Shown: positions 21,001 through 33,200 of the stretch, piece after piece
Numbering within the stretch: the stretch's first letter is position 1
Layout of the letters: every line of letters begins with the position of its first letter
IMG/VR virus record: IMGVR_UViG_3300025646_000024
Coordinates: 16,264 to 80,263 of that record
Length of the DNA stretch: 64,000 nucleotides
From: a virus
Strand: one strand, 5' to 3'
Position numbers and translations under genes: made by a program
Notes under the pieces: model-generated
Database searches by the model: none
What the model was told of the DNA's origin: nothing
Seen by the model: the letters and a program-made list of their open reading frames with translations, nothing else

Positions 21001-24000
21001 TTATGATTCACTTGGGATGATATATGGAAATATTCAAAGTATTAGCAATGCTTCAGTTTATTGCAAAAGATCTCCTTACATTAAATACACACCAAAGTTT
21101 TTAGATAATCTTGGATTTGTTAGTGATTCAAGTCAAAGAATTATTAATAGTGACTACATTCAAGATTGGTCATATACAATATCATCTACCAGAAATACAT
21201 CAGAGTGGAAAAATCAAGTACTTGATAATACTCATGTATCTGGCTGTAGAGTATTTGGAAAGCACAGAATTGAAAACAAAAAGGAATTTTTTGAGGCAAA
21301 AGAGGAAGTATTTAATAGTTCAGTTATTTTTAAATCTTCTCTAAGTAATTTAGTTAATTTAAATTTAAATTTATCTAAATCAACTTTATATAAAATTGCA
21401 ATAGCTGATGTATCTACATTTTCAGTTTCTGATATTGTGTATGGCAGTTTTAGCAGATCATATGGAATTATTACTGCAATAAATGATAATTACATTACAA
21501 TTAATACAGTCAGTGATACTGAATTTGAACTTGAAGAGTACATATTTAAAGTATCAGTAGAATTTATTCTTGAAAATGATAATATTACTAACTATGGCAT
21601 CTCTTTCTGGAATGGTATTTTTCAACAGCCAGTTAATTCATATTATTTGACAGAATCTGACTATATTCCTGCATTCCCAGTATCATCCACTGACGATATA
21701 GTATTGCAAGAACTTGAAACACCATTTCAAGTTTTAGATACTACGTTAATAGGAAATCAAATAATTTTAACCAAAAATTCAATACCAGTAGTACCATCAG
21801 CTAAAGAGCAACTTATAATTTCAATTCATGGCGTAGTTCAATCACCATCAGCTTATACACTTTCCCAAAATATTTTAAATTTTAATTCAATTACGATAAA
21901 ACCAGAGGATAATCTAATTGTACTATATCATCCAAAATTAAAATCACTTACATTCACTGGTTCTGGAACTAATTACACGATAAATTATACTCCCGCATCT
22001 ACATGCAATTTAGTTGTATTTGCTAATGGAGTTTATCAGACTCATTTATCTCCACTATCTAATTATTCGTTAACTGGTAATCAAATAGTATTTGCTAGTT
22101 CAATTATAAATCCTTCCATAAATCTGGTAGGATGGTACATTGATGAAACAGTAACCTGCTCTATTGTAGATATAGGAGACATCAATAATAGAAAAATTAT
22201 TGATTTAAAACCAGTAGATCTTCAAAAATTAACTGAGTATTTAGAAACCAATTCAGTTAAGTCGCCATCATCTTCATATGAAATAACTAAAGATTTACTT
22301 GAAGGTACAGTATACACAGATAATATTGGTAATGTATATGGATTTGATACAAAATTTATGTATTCAAGTCCAGAATACTCAAAGAGTTATGTTGAAGTAC
22401 TAGATCCAATTATATTTGATGGAAGTTCATACACATTTCCATTAAAGTACATGGATGGAAATTCATATGCGCTAATTAATGGAAAAACTAATTTAATTGT
22501 AAATATAGATGGAAATATTTTAGATCCAAAAAAATATACCATTACTGGTTCAAATATAGTATTTCAAAATTTATATACTTCTGCAAATAAATGCACGATA
22601 ATTGATTTCTTTAGCAATTATATCGCAAATACAACTTCTTCATCTAGGGGAATAATTTTAGATGACTTAAATGTAGTTCAAGATGGAAGCAGAAAAACTT
22701 TTAATTTATCTGATAGAGGTGTTCCTCAATATGTTAAAAATACAGCAGATATATTTACCGTAAAAAATCAAGTATTATTAATTCCTACCACACAATCACA
22801 AACAGTATCTGCAAATAAAATTACATTGCAAGAAGCACCAACTGCATCTGATATTACTCAATTATTTTATTTTAATAGACAATTAAGTCCAGCAAACACA
22901 AAGAATGTAATTTTAGATGCGTGGGAATGTTTTGATGGAGTTGATAAAACTTGGCCATTGACACGAAATGGAATTTTATTTACACCAGTAAGTGTCAATA
23001 ATTTACTGGTTTGTAGAAATGGCGTGTTTCAAATTCCAGGAGTAGATTATACTATTTCTGGCACATACATAACTTTTGATGAAGCACCAGAAATTACTGA
23101 AGATATTGTACTTATCTATTCATATAATAACATCAATCAAAATAGTTATATCACTAGCTTTAGTGCAATCGCTGAAGTATCTACTGTAAACTTAGGATTG
23201 ACTCCACCAAATGTATATGATTTGTTAGTTTCTAGAAATGGAATTATTCAAAATCCAACAGAAGATTTTACAGTATCTGGTTCTACATTAACATTTACTT
23301 CTCCAGTTCAGGTATCAGAAAGTGTCTTTATAGTATATGCTCATGCTTCTGAAGAAATTGGTATTTCTAGTGTTACTAATTCTACCATAGTTTTAGCCAC
23401 TGCAATCACTTCTGGGCAGGAAGATGGTCTTGTACTTTATGTTAATGGAACTCCAAAATTTAACAATAAAGATTATACCATTTCCAATGGAAATACAGTG
23501 ACTCTTCTCGATGGAGTTACAGTAGATCCTGGCACAGTACCATTTGCCATCAAATATGTTACTTCATTCATTGTAGATGATCTTGGAGATTGCCAAAATG
23601 GAATCAAGCAAAAATTCAGACTATTCTACAATCAACAAAACTTAATCGCTTCGGATGTAGCAAGCAATGCAGATATCTTAGTTTCAAAAAATGGAACTAT
23701 TCTATCTCCTGGAGTTCAATACACAATAAACTCTGAGAGAGGCATGATAGTATTTTCTACACCTCTAATCTCTACAGATGTAGTGTTTATGGTTAGAATG
23801 TACAATAATAAACTAATAACTTTATCTGGAAGTGGTTCGCAGTACACTCTAAGTGAAGCTGTAACAACACCAGAAAGAGAACAGTTAATTATATTTGGGT
23901 CTAAACAATGGTGTAGCGAAGAAGCTAATGACTTTGCATTCCAGAACTCAACTACTGTAACTTTTAATGGTATTACTGCAGGTGCAAATCTGTTTGCTAT

Positions 24001-25558
24001 AAAATTTGATGTCTCATTTAAAGTGTTAGATCAAATTAATACTCCATTTAATGGAGTAAATACTAAGTTTAATTTGTTTGCTACTCAAGAGAATTTCCTA
24101 CCACAAGGAACTATTGAAAATAATCAATACCCGAGTGAAACTAGTTTGATTGTAATCAAGGATGGTAAATTGCTTGATCCTGGAGTAGATTACACACTAC
24201 AAGGAGACATTAAGAGTCAAATTCAATTTGCGACAGCTCCTAGTTCATCCAGTGAAATTTCAGTTAGATCAGTCGGTTCTTTCCTAAAATTAAAAACTAT
24301 TAATTCTGCTACTGGAGCTTCATTTAATATTCAAAAAGTTGATAATACAGATTATTATGCAAATAAAGATATTGGTAGACCTAGAAAACTTGAAAATCAG
24401 ATTTTAGTTTTTAGAAACGGAAATATTCAAAGTCCACTATATGACTATTACATTGATAATAATAAATTAATTTTTACTTCAAGTATTTCATCAAGCAAAT
24501 TAGTTATACTAGATTTTAGAGGAGTTTCTTCCGATGTAAGTGTTGATTCTGTCAATTACCAAGTTTCGGTTGGAGATAAAATATTACTAGATGGAGATCC
24601 TGACTTAAAAGTAGTTTCTTCTGTGCTGTCTCCCACTGCAATGACCGTAACTTCATATATTGAGGTTGGCAAAAAGTATGTTATTACTACAGCAGGAACT
24701 AATTTTACAACATTTGGAGCTTCAAATAATAATATAGGTACTATATTTACTGCTACTGCTTCTGGAACTTCTAATGGGATCGCAAATACAGTAAATACTA
24801 AACGAGCATCTGGGCTTGCAGTTACTAGCACCACTTCAAATGGAAAAGTTACTAATTTTTCTATTACAAACGGTGGAAATAATTACAAAGATCCTGTTGT
24901 AATCAGAACTAAAGGAACTGGATTTAATGCCAAAGGAACTGCAACTGTAGATATTACTTTAGGAAACAAAGTAGTTGAACCAGTTAAAATTGAATCTCAA
25001 GGATATAATCAATATTCTACTCCTATAGTAGTACCTACTTTATATTCATATCTCTATAGACAAGTTCCATTTAGTAATTCTACAATCAAAGTAGCTACAA
25101 AATTACACACTGCAATAAATTCAACTGATGAAATTATAACTATATCAAATTCAAGTCGATTTGAATTTAGTGATATTCAGGTTGTTGTAACCTCATCTAC
25201 TGGATCTGGAGCTACATTTAGGCCATTTGTTAATAAAGGAAAAATTACTAAAATAGAGTTATTGAGTGGTGGTAGTAATTACAATGAAATAGATATATCC
25301 GTTGATGTCATCAATGGTGGTGGGTCTGGTTGTGTAATTGAACCCGTGTTAAATTCTAGTGGAACTATAACGTCAATAAATCTAAGGAATTCTGGAGAAG
25401 GATATGATAACTATAGAGTAATTATAGATTCTGAAATAGTAGAATATACTACAATTGATACTACTCAGGCACAACCACGTTTACTAGGATGCACTAGAGC
25501 ACTAAATGCAACTTCACATAATCAAAATACTTTGGTTTATTTTGATAGCTTTATTTAA
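18092..25558 (+). CDS. Giant virion protein at the gp7 position
   Basis: A 2,488-residue protein with no enzyme motif. The N-terminus (LIEKQLPNFVAEDNPKFISF..., YYES) is the tail-attachment type seen in cyanophage baseplate proteins. At 102-124 and near 538 and 2444 are copies of the (D/N)xEIIxYxxxTxTxFxxCxRG motif. From about 1240 to 2140 at least nine repeats of the type LhVxxNGxxQxPxxDYTIsGxxIxF occur, and NxGxNYxxxP-type modules flank them. It lies where T4 encodes gp7 (1,032 aa), so it may be a wedge protein enlarged with fibre-like repeats. The call to gp7 is by position only. Confidence 0.7.
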   Translation: MNSLKEKIVNISSLIEKQLPNFVAEDNPKFISFLNSYYESQETKYNSLDLVTNLINYYNIGSYTPASLTQYTNLQSHLTDSSDSITVISTKGFPDKNGYLSIDGEIIFYKEKTATQFINCVRGTSAFVFESVPYNQVVYKQGSGAVSHASGSQVVNIAYYFTQEFLKRIKSEISPNLPEVLVQDLNLITFLKNIKSFYSAKGSEESHKVLFRILFNDKKVKIRLTPRGSGAAIDILNYTGKIDIFNLVSGGSDYYYELVNGNLVSEPLIEIVGSGTGKKLPGELSVPPSAQMKVTQMNSSGAITQISVLNEGENYIGPISARIRPRTFTQDQQIYNVDSNGVTTGTAKVDTWDSGANELILYDVVGYFKIDDKIIGEGGENPRAFISKAYAVTDINKEGNPAIEIISEDPTIEYPKNYVFRPSSASFYERIAIRCELLADHSSMRSLDNVNLIELVQAKDTINNISGTSFIVSEISKISDSLYEFELQKSLNYKDLYLPSSTKVTSTVSNITSSSNSTISVESTFNFPKTNGKLFVNNAIINYQSKNDTQFLNCTLVGNGNVSVVSGNNIHLYGRNCLTSGELTYFIKGYINGDRSSTPVLLRLYALPSTPIIEDGGKLYSNDIYELEVPSLKFNKTILKSSQYSSGKIDSVIIENAGTNYKVNDKLIINNVGNIGSGFSAQISSIVGKQLVSVNFAEINEQNCIVFTTSENHGLVVGDKVKFNTSLGNQTVFNVVSTTKFAVENSTNLTTLSLVNVFYITNSPTALGPINSINISNYGKNYSKLPEVVGVNSQFGTGAFIQLNSSEVGKLTKFTYDSVGDELIGNKNTKYQVKIPTSAKIINNFELASIEVLIGGNNYNSLLDKITVNGVVDLNYEFEIIADSGIIREVNILKSKYNLNSFPTIGVQSQFGSGATFNSKLKRKQLKQGDILTFGTPTSNVKAEVVQFDSQSSTLEYYVISGTISNGDAIYDSLGMIYGNIQSISNASVYCKRSPYIKYTPKFLDNLGFVSDSSQRIINSDYIQDWSYTISSTRNTSEWKNQVLDNTHVSGCRVFGKHRIENKKEFFEAKEEVFNSSVIFKSSLSNLVNLNLNLSKSTLYKIAIADVSTFSVSDIVYGSFSRSYGIITAINDNYITINTVSDTEFELEEYIFKVSVEFILENDNITNYGISFWNGIFQQPVNSYYLTESDYIPAFPVSSTDDIVLQELETPFQVLDTTLIGNQIILTKNSIPVVPSAKEQLIISIHGVVQSPSAYTLSQNILNFNSITIKPEDNLIVLYHPKLKSLTFTGSGTNYTINYTPASTCNLVVFANGVYQTHLSPLSNYSLTGNQIVFASSIINPSINLVGWYIDETVTCSIVDIGDINNRKIIDLKPVDLQKLTEYLETNSVKSPSSSYEITKDLLEGTVYTDNIGNVYGFDTKFMYSSPEYSKSYVEVLDPIIFDGSSYTFPLKYMDGNSYALINGKTNLIVNIDGNILDPKKYTITGSNIVFQNLYTSANKCTIIDFFSNYIANTTSSSRGIILDDLNVVQDGSRKTFNLSDRGVPQYVKNTADIFTVKNQVLLIPTTQSQTVSANKITLQEAPTASDITQLFYFNRQLSPANTKNVILDAWECFDGVDKTWPLTRNGILFTPVSVNNLLVCRNGVFQIPGVDYTISGTYITFDEAPEITEDIVLIYSYNNINQNSYITSFSAIAEVSTVNLGLTPPNVYDLLVSRNGIIQNPTEDFTVSGSTLTFTSPVQVSESVFIVYAHASEEIGISSVTNSTIVLATAITSGQEDGLVLYVNGTPKFNNKDYTISNGNTVTLLDGVTVDPGTVPFAIKYVTSFIVDDLGDCQNGIKQKFRLFYNQQNLIASDVASNADILVSKNGTILSPGVQYTINSERGMIVFSTPLISTDVVFMVRMYNNKLITLSGSGSQYTLSEAVTTPEREQLIIFGSKQWCSEEANDFAFQNSTTVTFNGITAGANLFAIKFDVSFKVLDQINTPFNGVNTKFNLFATQENFLPQGTIENNQYPSETSLIVIKDGKLLDPGVDYTLQGDIKSQIQFATAPSSSSEISVRSVGSFLKLKTINSATGASFNIQKVDNTDYYANKDIGRPRKLENQILVFRNGNIQSPLYDYYIDNNKLIFTSSISSSKLVILDFRGVSSDVSVDSVNYQVSVGDKILLDGDPDLKVVSSVLSPTAMTVTSYIEVGKKYVITTAGTNFTTFGASNNNIGTIFTATASGTSNGIANTVNTKRASGLAVTSTTSNGKVTNFSITNGGNNYKDPVVIRTKGTGFNAKGTATVDITLGNKVVEPVKIESQGYNQYSTPIVVPTLYSYLYRQVPFSNSTIKVATKLHTAINSTDEIITISNSSRFEFSDIQVVVTSSTGSGATFRPFVNKGKITKIELLSGGSNYNEIDISVDVINGGGSGCVIEPVLNSSGTITSINLRNSGEGYDNYRVIIDSEIVEYTTIDTTQAQPRLLGCTRALNATSHNQNTLVYFDSFI

Positions 25559-25565
25559 ATAAATA
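25559..25565 (+). promoter_or_regulatory. T4-type late promoter
   Basis: ATAAATA before gp8. Confidence 0.6.
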
Positions 25566-25599
25566 ATCATACAAAAGACTAACTACAAGGATAAAACTA

Positions 25600-27201
25600 A
25601 TGCCTTCTTTAGTAACTGATAATTTTAGAGTGTTTGCAGCACAGCAGTTCATAGAATCACTTGCAGAGCCTTTTACTGGGCAAGCTCAAGATGCAGATTC
25701 ATCTGCTAGTGCTCAAGCATATAGAAGTAAAATATATCTGTTTATTGGAAGATCCTATAACTGGAATGATCCAAACGGCGCAATTAAGGAAAAATATGCC
25801 CTATTGCCATCTGTTAGCGATCAAACACCACCAAATCCAATTGACAATTTAGATGAATTGAACGAAATTTATGATGATATGATTGCAATTAAACGAATTC
25901 AGCCAGGTGATGTAGCTGAAGTAATTCGTAAAAGAACTTGGCAATCTGGAATTGTCTATGATATGTACAGGCATGACTATGGCCCATCAAATCCAGCAAA
26001 GGCATCATTGCAGGCAAAATTATATGATTCCAATTTTTATGTGATGACTGATGATTTTCGTGTTTATAAGTGCATTTATAATGGTCAAACTCCAGCAGGC
26101 GGGGCATATCCAAACGGAAAACCTTCAACAGTAAAACCTACTGCAACTACTCCTACTATTGACACTACTAGTGATGGATATAGATGGAAGTACATGTATA
26201 CTATTTCTATAACTGACTATATTAAATTTGTTTCTACAGATTTTATACCAGTTAGAATAGAATCTACTGTTGCAAATGCTGCAATTCCTGGTTCAATAGA
26301 TCAGGTACTTATTCAAAATGCGGGATCTGGATTAACAATAAATGGTAGTACCACATCTGGTACTGTACACACTAGTATTGACGGAAATGGAACTGGCGGA
26401 GTTGTTTCTATTACAATTGCTGGAGGAGTAGTTACTGGAGCATCGGTAGTTGCTGTTGGTACTGGATATACATTTGGATATATTGATTTATCTAAATGCT
26501 ATACTCAAAGTAATTTAAGTGGTTCTGTTGTGGGACTAGGGTTAAATTCAAGCAGTGCTAAAATTCTTCCAATTATTTCACCTCCTGGAGGACACGGCAA
26601 AAATGCCATCTATGAATTAGGTGGGTATAGAGTAATGATCAATAAAACTATTGAATTTTTGGATGGCAGTGGCGACATTCCAGTTAATATGGAATTTAGA
26701 CGATTTGGTATTATTGAAGATCCTCAAATCAGTAGTTTAGATTTTGTTGAAACTACTGGAACAGTGTGTAAGGCAGTCAAATTTTTAGATACTACACCAG
26801 AAACAACTACATTTCAAAATGGTCAAATTATAACTCAAACTAGAACAGTTAATGAAGTTACATATGAAGCAAAAGGAAGGGTAATTCATTGGGATTCAAT
26901 TAATAAAGTTTTAAGGTATTATCAAAATGAATATATTTCAGAAACTCAATCGTCAACAAGTAAAAATAAATTAGTACCATTTAATGGAAATTCTCCCATT
27001 ACTAGTGCTACTGGATCTGCTACTCCAGATTCTTCATTTACTGGATCTATTGCAGGGCTACCCGCAATTCAATTTTTGAATGGATACTTTACTTCCGAAA
27101 TAACCCCATACAGTGGCAATATTCTATATGTTGAAAATAGAAAGCCTGTATTTAGATCAAATGATCAGATTGAAGATGTAAAATTAGTGATCGAGTTTTA
27201 A
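25600..27201 (+). CDS. 8: Baseplate wedge protein gp8
   Basis: A 533-residue protein. The opening (TDNFRVFAAQQFIESL, then YLFIGRSYNWND), WQSGIVYDMYRHDY and SNFYVMTDDFRVYKC are typical of gp8. T4 gp8 (334 aa) is a wedge dimer that contacts gp7, gp10 and gp6. The extra length includes a Gly-rich GTGYTFG module near residues 230-300 that also occurs in the giant upstream protein and in gp14. It has its own late promoter. Confidence 0.88.
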   Translation: MPSLVTDNFRVFAAQQFIESLAEPFTGQAQDADSSASAQAYRSKIYLFIGRSYNWNDPNGAIKEKYALLPSVSDQTPPNPIDNLDELNEIYDDMIAIKRIQPGDVAEVIRKRTWQSGIVYDMYRHDYGPSNPAKASLQAKLYDSNFYVMTDDFRVYKCIYNGQTPAGGAYPNGKPSTVKPTATTPTIDTTSDGYRWKYMYTISITDYIKFVSTDFIPVRIESTVANAAIPGSIDQVLIQNAGSGLTINGSTTSGTVHTSIDGNGTGGVVSITIAGGVVTGASVVAVGTGYTFGYIDLSKCYTQSNLSGSVVGLGLNSSSAKILPIISPPGGHGKNAIYELGGYRVMINKTIEFLDGSGDIPVNMEFRRFGIIEDPQISSLDFVETTGTVCKAVKFLDTTPETTTFQNGQIITQTRTVNEVTYEAKGRVIHWDSINKVLRYYQNEYISETQSSTSKNKLVPFNGNSPITSATGSATPDSSFTGSIAGLPAIQFLNGYFTSEITPYSGNILYVENRKPVFRSNDQIEDVKLVIEF

Positions 27202-27202
27202 A

Positions 27203-27209
27203 ATAAATA
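27203..27209 (+). promoter_or_regulatory. T4-type late promoter
   Basis: ATAAATA before the DUF4815 gene. Confidence 0.6.
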
Positions 27210-27243
27210 ATAAGAAGCACAAAAAAACTTGAAGGTTAAATAG

Positions 27244-30200
27244 ATGCAAAATACAGATCTTAGTTTGCAACCATACTTTGATGATTTTACTGAAGATAAA
27301 AAATTTTATAAGGTATTATTCAAGCCAAACTATCCTGTACAGGCTAGAGAGTTAACCACTCTGCAGTCTATGCTACAATACCAAATTGAAAAATTTGGAC
27401 AGCATGTATTTAAAGAAGGTTCGGTAGTTATTCCTGGTCAAACAGGATACAATACTCAATATCATGCAGTATTAGTTCAACCAACTGTAAACTCTATTAG
27501 TTTTGAAACTATTAGAGAAAATTTAGTTGAAAGGACTGTTAGGGGACTAACAAGTAATGTAGTTGCAACTGTAGTTAATAGTATTAGTGCCGAAGAATCT
27601 GAAAAATCTGTAGCTACATTATATGTAAAGTATACTTCATCTGGCAATATTGTCAACGGAGTTCAGTTTACTAAATTTACTAGTGGAGAAACTTTAGTCG
27701 ATGAATTTAATAATCCAGTAGCAGTGACAGCATCTCAAAACGCTACTGATTATGTTGGAAGTGCCGCATACATTACTGAAGGAATATTTTTTATCAGGGG
27801 ATTTTTTGTAACTGTACCTGCACAAACTATTATACTAGATCAATATTCAAATTACCCATCTTATAAAATTGGGTTATCTGTACAAGAGTCTATAGTAACT
27901 GCAGAAACAGATTCTACTCTATATGATAATGCTGTCGGATCTTCTAACTACACTGCTCCTGGCGCAGACAGACTAAAAATTGATGCAGTATTAACAAAAC
28001 AAGATACTAATTTTGGAACAGACTCGGCATTTATTGAACTACTTAGACTAGATGAAGGAAAATTAGTCGAGCAAGTCGATGCTTCAGTTTATGATGAACT
28101 GGAGAAAAATTTAGCCAGAAGAACTTATGATGAGTCTGGAAACTATACTATTAACAATATTAATCTTAGAATTCGTGAAACATATGACGACGGAAGAAAT
28201 AATGGAGTTTACAAATTGAATGATGCTCTTCCAGATGGAAGAAAAGTATTAAATAGAAATCCAACTTCAGAAGATGGTAGTGCAATTAATGGTTTAGATT
28301 ATTATACTATTGAATTGGATCCACTAAAAGCTTATGTAAAAGGATATGAAATTAATAATACCAGTAAAAAATATTTAACAGTAGAAAAACCTAGATCATC
28401 ATTAGCTTTAAATAACCAAGGCATTTCTTCAATTTTTGGTAATTATTTTACATTGAAAGTGAATACTATTATTGGTGGAGTAATTCCAACAGGAACTACA
28501 ATTCAGCTACTAAGTTCAGGAACTCAAGTCGGTCAATGTAGATCATTAGCATTAATCTCTGGTGGAAGATTATTTGTATGTGATGTTACGATGTTTTCTG
28601 TCATCACTACAAATGAAGCAACACCAAATTTAGTGGTAGGAGATTTTATTTTTGGTTCAAATGGCAGTCAAGGAGTAGTTCATGGAGTAAATGGTAATAT
28701 TATTACTGTAAGGCAAACTACTGGAGATTTTTCTAGTGGCGTATCATTTTCTAATAGTAATAATTCTAGTACATATATTATAAACACTGCAGTAAATAAT
28801 AAGATTGAAAATATAACTTCAATTTCTACATCTGGTGGTGCTACTGCAGAATTAGAGTTAGAAAAAGTTTCAATTTCTGGTTCCTCATTTGCAGTAACAA
28901 GCAATATTTTAACAGGAACTTCTACTCAATTTTCAAGAGATTTGAAAGCTGGCATGAAGCTTGAAATTGGCACTAATATTGCTACACTTCAATCTATTAC
29001 TGGAGAATCTGCAACTTTATCTACTGGAAGTATTGCAGATGGAAATTATTATTCTATTAAAAAATTAGTACCAAAATTAAAAACATTTGGCACTAATTTC
29101 TTTTCTAAATTTCCAAATACAGTTAAATCTACATCAGATTTGACATATTATAAAACTATAAACGAAACTAAAGTAGTAACTTCTGGTTCAGGTGGAGTAG
29201 GAAATATCACAATTTCAACTACTGCGGATTATTCAATTTCAACTGGAGATATTAGTGTATCTAATTCTTCTGGATTTGTGTCATATACAGTAAGTCCTTC
29301 ATCTCAGTCCAATAGTGTAATTTTGGTAGTAAGTGATGCATCAATTGGATCTTCAGTATTAGTTACATATAAAGTACGAGTAAACAACCCAACATTAAAA
29401 GGCAAAACTTCTAATAAATTTACTAGTTTACTTGTAGATAAACAAAAAAATAATACAAATACTAAATATGGAACTAGAATTTCCGATAAAGAAATTTCAT
29501 TAAAATTTTCTGATGTATATAGAATTCATGCAATTCATGAGGCTATATCATCATCGGATGCAAATACTAGTTTATTTGACAGTGTAGTAGTAAATAGTTC
29601 CAATCAAATTCAAGTTGGTGATGTATTATATCATGAATTAATTAGTGCAAGAGTCATTTCTATTAGTGGAAATACTTTATACATTAAGTACTTATCTTCC
29701 AATAAATTTCCAGTAATATTTACTCAGCCAATAGAAATTACAGTTGCAGGAAATTCTAATGTACAAGGAAAATTTGTTACTTCTGTAACAAATGGAAATT
29801 ATAGAGATATTACAAATAACTTTAATTTAGTAAAAAATGATTCATCAGAATTTTATAATATCTCTAAATTAGTTAGAAATGATGGAAGACCAGTTCCAAC
29901 CAACAAATTTATTGTAATATTTGATTATTATATTCATTCCAATACATCAAATGATTTCTATACCGCAAATTCATACAATTTTAGTGAAGAGCCTTTTGCA
30001 ACAGTTCCTACAACATACAACGGAATTGCATATACAGATATTGTAGATTTTAGATATGAAACTGCTGCATCCTCAACTTCTGGGACATCTGGAACTCTAT
30101 CGTCTCCTTTTGTTGAAACCAATTCTGCATTTGACTTATTTAATGCTACTTCACTAGCAAATAGACCTGTTAATGTATTTACCTACCCAGGAGAAATTAT

Positions 30201-33200
30201 TAGTGCAGATTATAGTTACTACTTAGGAAGAATTGACAAAATTTTCCTAGATGAAAATAACAATTTATTGGCTCTAAAAGGATCCGAATCAAATTCTCCA
30301 CAAGAACCTCAGGAAATTCAAAATTCACTATTACTAGCTACAGTTACGATTCCTCCATACATGAAGGATGTTTCAACAGCTAGTGTAAAAATTAGTGACT
30401 TTAAACGTTATACAATGAAGGATATTTCATCAATTGATAAGCGTTTAGAGACTGTAGAAAATTTAACCTCACTAAATCTACTAGAAGTTGGAACTAACAG
30501 CTTATTAATACTAGATGAATTTGGAAACAATAGATTCAAAACGGGCTTTATTGCAGATAATTTTAAAAGTACTGACTTTGCAGATTTAAATAATGTTACA
30601 TATACTGCGTCTATTGATACTGAAAATGCAATACTGAGACCATATCCATATGCAACAAAGATTGGAGTAAATTATGATGATGTTTCAACTACAGTGAAAA
30701 AAGGATCTATAGTAACATTACCATATACAGAAGTTGAATACATCAAACAACAGTATGCAAGTAGAGTAGAAAATTTACAACCATTTGAAGTTATTTCATG
30801 GAATGGAGAAATTACACTTGAACCAAATAAAGATGTGTGGTTTGACACTGTTAGAACTGAGACTAATACTCAACAAATAGATTTAACCACTCCTTTTAGA
30901 GCACTATTTGATCGCACAACTGCACTAGCAGATCAATGGAATGATTGGAATAGAAATATTGTTCCTAGACTTCAAGTTGCAGGAGGAACATTAAATGTTA
31001 GTAATACTGGTAGTGTAGACAATACATTTACAACATTTACTCAAGATATTGAAGTTGGAGACAGCATTAATAGTATTGAAGTAAACAGGTTTGTTCGTTC
31101 TAGACTAGTTTATTTAAGTGCTAATAAATTAAAAGCCAATACTGTAATTCATTTCTTTGTTGATGAAGTTCTACATGATGAAATGATTTTCCCTCTGGAT
31201 ATCATTGACATGACCGAAAGGACTGGAACTTTTGTAATTGGAGAAAAGGTATTTTTATCTAATACTGATACAGTAACCACTCCTCCAGAATCAACTACTA
31301 TAGAAACTACTGTAATTAGTTCATCTCTGGGAGATTATACTTCATCTAGTACATATCTATCAATACAGCCACCAACTACATCTGATGGAACTCAGTTAAA
31401 TCCAACAATTTTAAATTCTACATTTTATGTTATTGGAGAAACTTCTGGTGCAATTGGAAAAGTAACCTTATTAAATTCGGCCAGAGTTAAAACAGATGCA
31501 GCTGGTAGCTTAGAAACATTTTTAGTAATTCCTCCAGATACTTTTGAGACTGGCAATTTATCCTTTAAAGTTTGTGATCAAATTACTGGAACTTCAATTT
31601 ATGGTATTTCTGATACTAATGCAGTAGCTACATATGATACTTTAGGAACTACTGTGAATTTGACCAGTAACATTATGTCTCTAGATTTGCCAGAAATTTC
31701 TTCTGGTCCAATTAGAGGAACTACAGTAAGATTTATTCCATTCCCACCACCACCACCACCAGCTGGACGAGATCCAATAGCTCAATCATTCTATGTAGAT
31801 TCCCAGGGTGGAGTGTTCTTATCTTCAATTGATTTATATTTCCAGTCAAAAGATCCAACAATTCCAGTTTCTATTGAAATTAGAACAATGGAGAACGGAA
31901 CACTTACTGATACTGTAGTTCCAAACTCAGTTGCAGTAGTTCAGGCTTCTGATGTAAAAATTTCTTCCGATGCTTCTCTTGCGACTAAATTTACATTCCC
32001 ATCTGTAGTATATCTAAATCAAGACACATATTACGCATTTGTGGCAAGAAGTGATTCAAAATTATATAAAATTTGGGTTTCTAGACTCAATGATTCTGAT
32101 GTAACCACTGCTTATGCTATTGATAAACAACCATATTCTGGGTCACTATTTAAATCTCAGAACATGTCCACTTGGACTCCAGATGATTTTGAAGATGTTA
32201 AATTTACAATTAATCGAGCAAAATTTGCTACTAACTCAACATACACTTGTGTATTAAATAACGATCCAATTGCAGATGCAGCACTAATTCAAAGTCCATT
32301 GCAAATGACTTTGAATTCATCTGAAATTAGAGTTTTTCAGCCAAATCATTGTATGAATACTACACAAAATTATGTTAAAATTTCTGGTGTTACTTCAGAT
32401 GCTCCTGCAACTATACTAAGCAATCCAATTACAATAACGTATATTGGAAATGTTACTGTAGGAAATGCAGCATCAACTACATGGCAGACAATTAATGGGG
32501 CACCTGTCAGTGCATCTAATCCTGGTTATGTAATGATTGATAACGAAATTATTACATACGCTTCTATATCAGGAAATACTTTAGGTATTGTTGAAAGAGG
32601 TGTTGCAGGAACTACTGCAACTGGACATAGCGGAAATGCCCCAGTAATGTGTTACAATTTAAATGGAATTCCACTAATAGAAATTAATAAAGTGCACAAA
32701 ATAACAGAAGTTATTGATTTTGATAATTACAAAATTTCAACTATTAGTAAAGCATCTTCAGATTTAAGAAGTGGAGGAGATACTGCAAAAGCTTCTAAGA
32801 ATATTCAGTATGAAGAATTATATCCAGATTTAAATAATCTAGTTCTTCCATCTACAGATATGTCTATAACATTTACTAGTGTAAGTGGAAGTTCTCTATA
32901 TGGTGCTGCCAATTCATTTACACAACTAAACGAAGAGTCTGTTGAAAATAGACAATATTCTAGAATGAACTCATCTAGATTAATTGCATCCGCCCCAAAT
33001 ACTGCTGTATACTATCCAGGGTATCCATATACTTTAAAATTAAATGTAAAAATGTCTTCTAATTTAGATAATGTTAGCCCTGTACTAGAATTATACGGAT
33101 CTGCCATTAATACGGTGTCTAATAGGTTAAGTAAAAAACTTATAGATAATAGTGTTGATATTTCAGCAGAATTAACACCTTCATCTGGTTTCTATTCATC

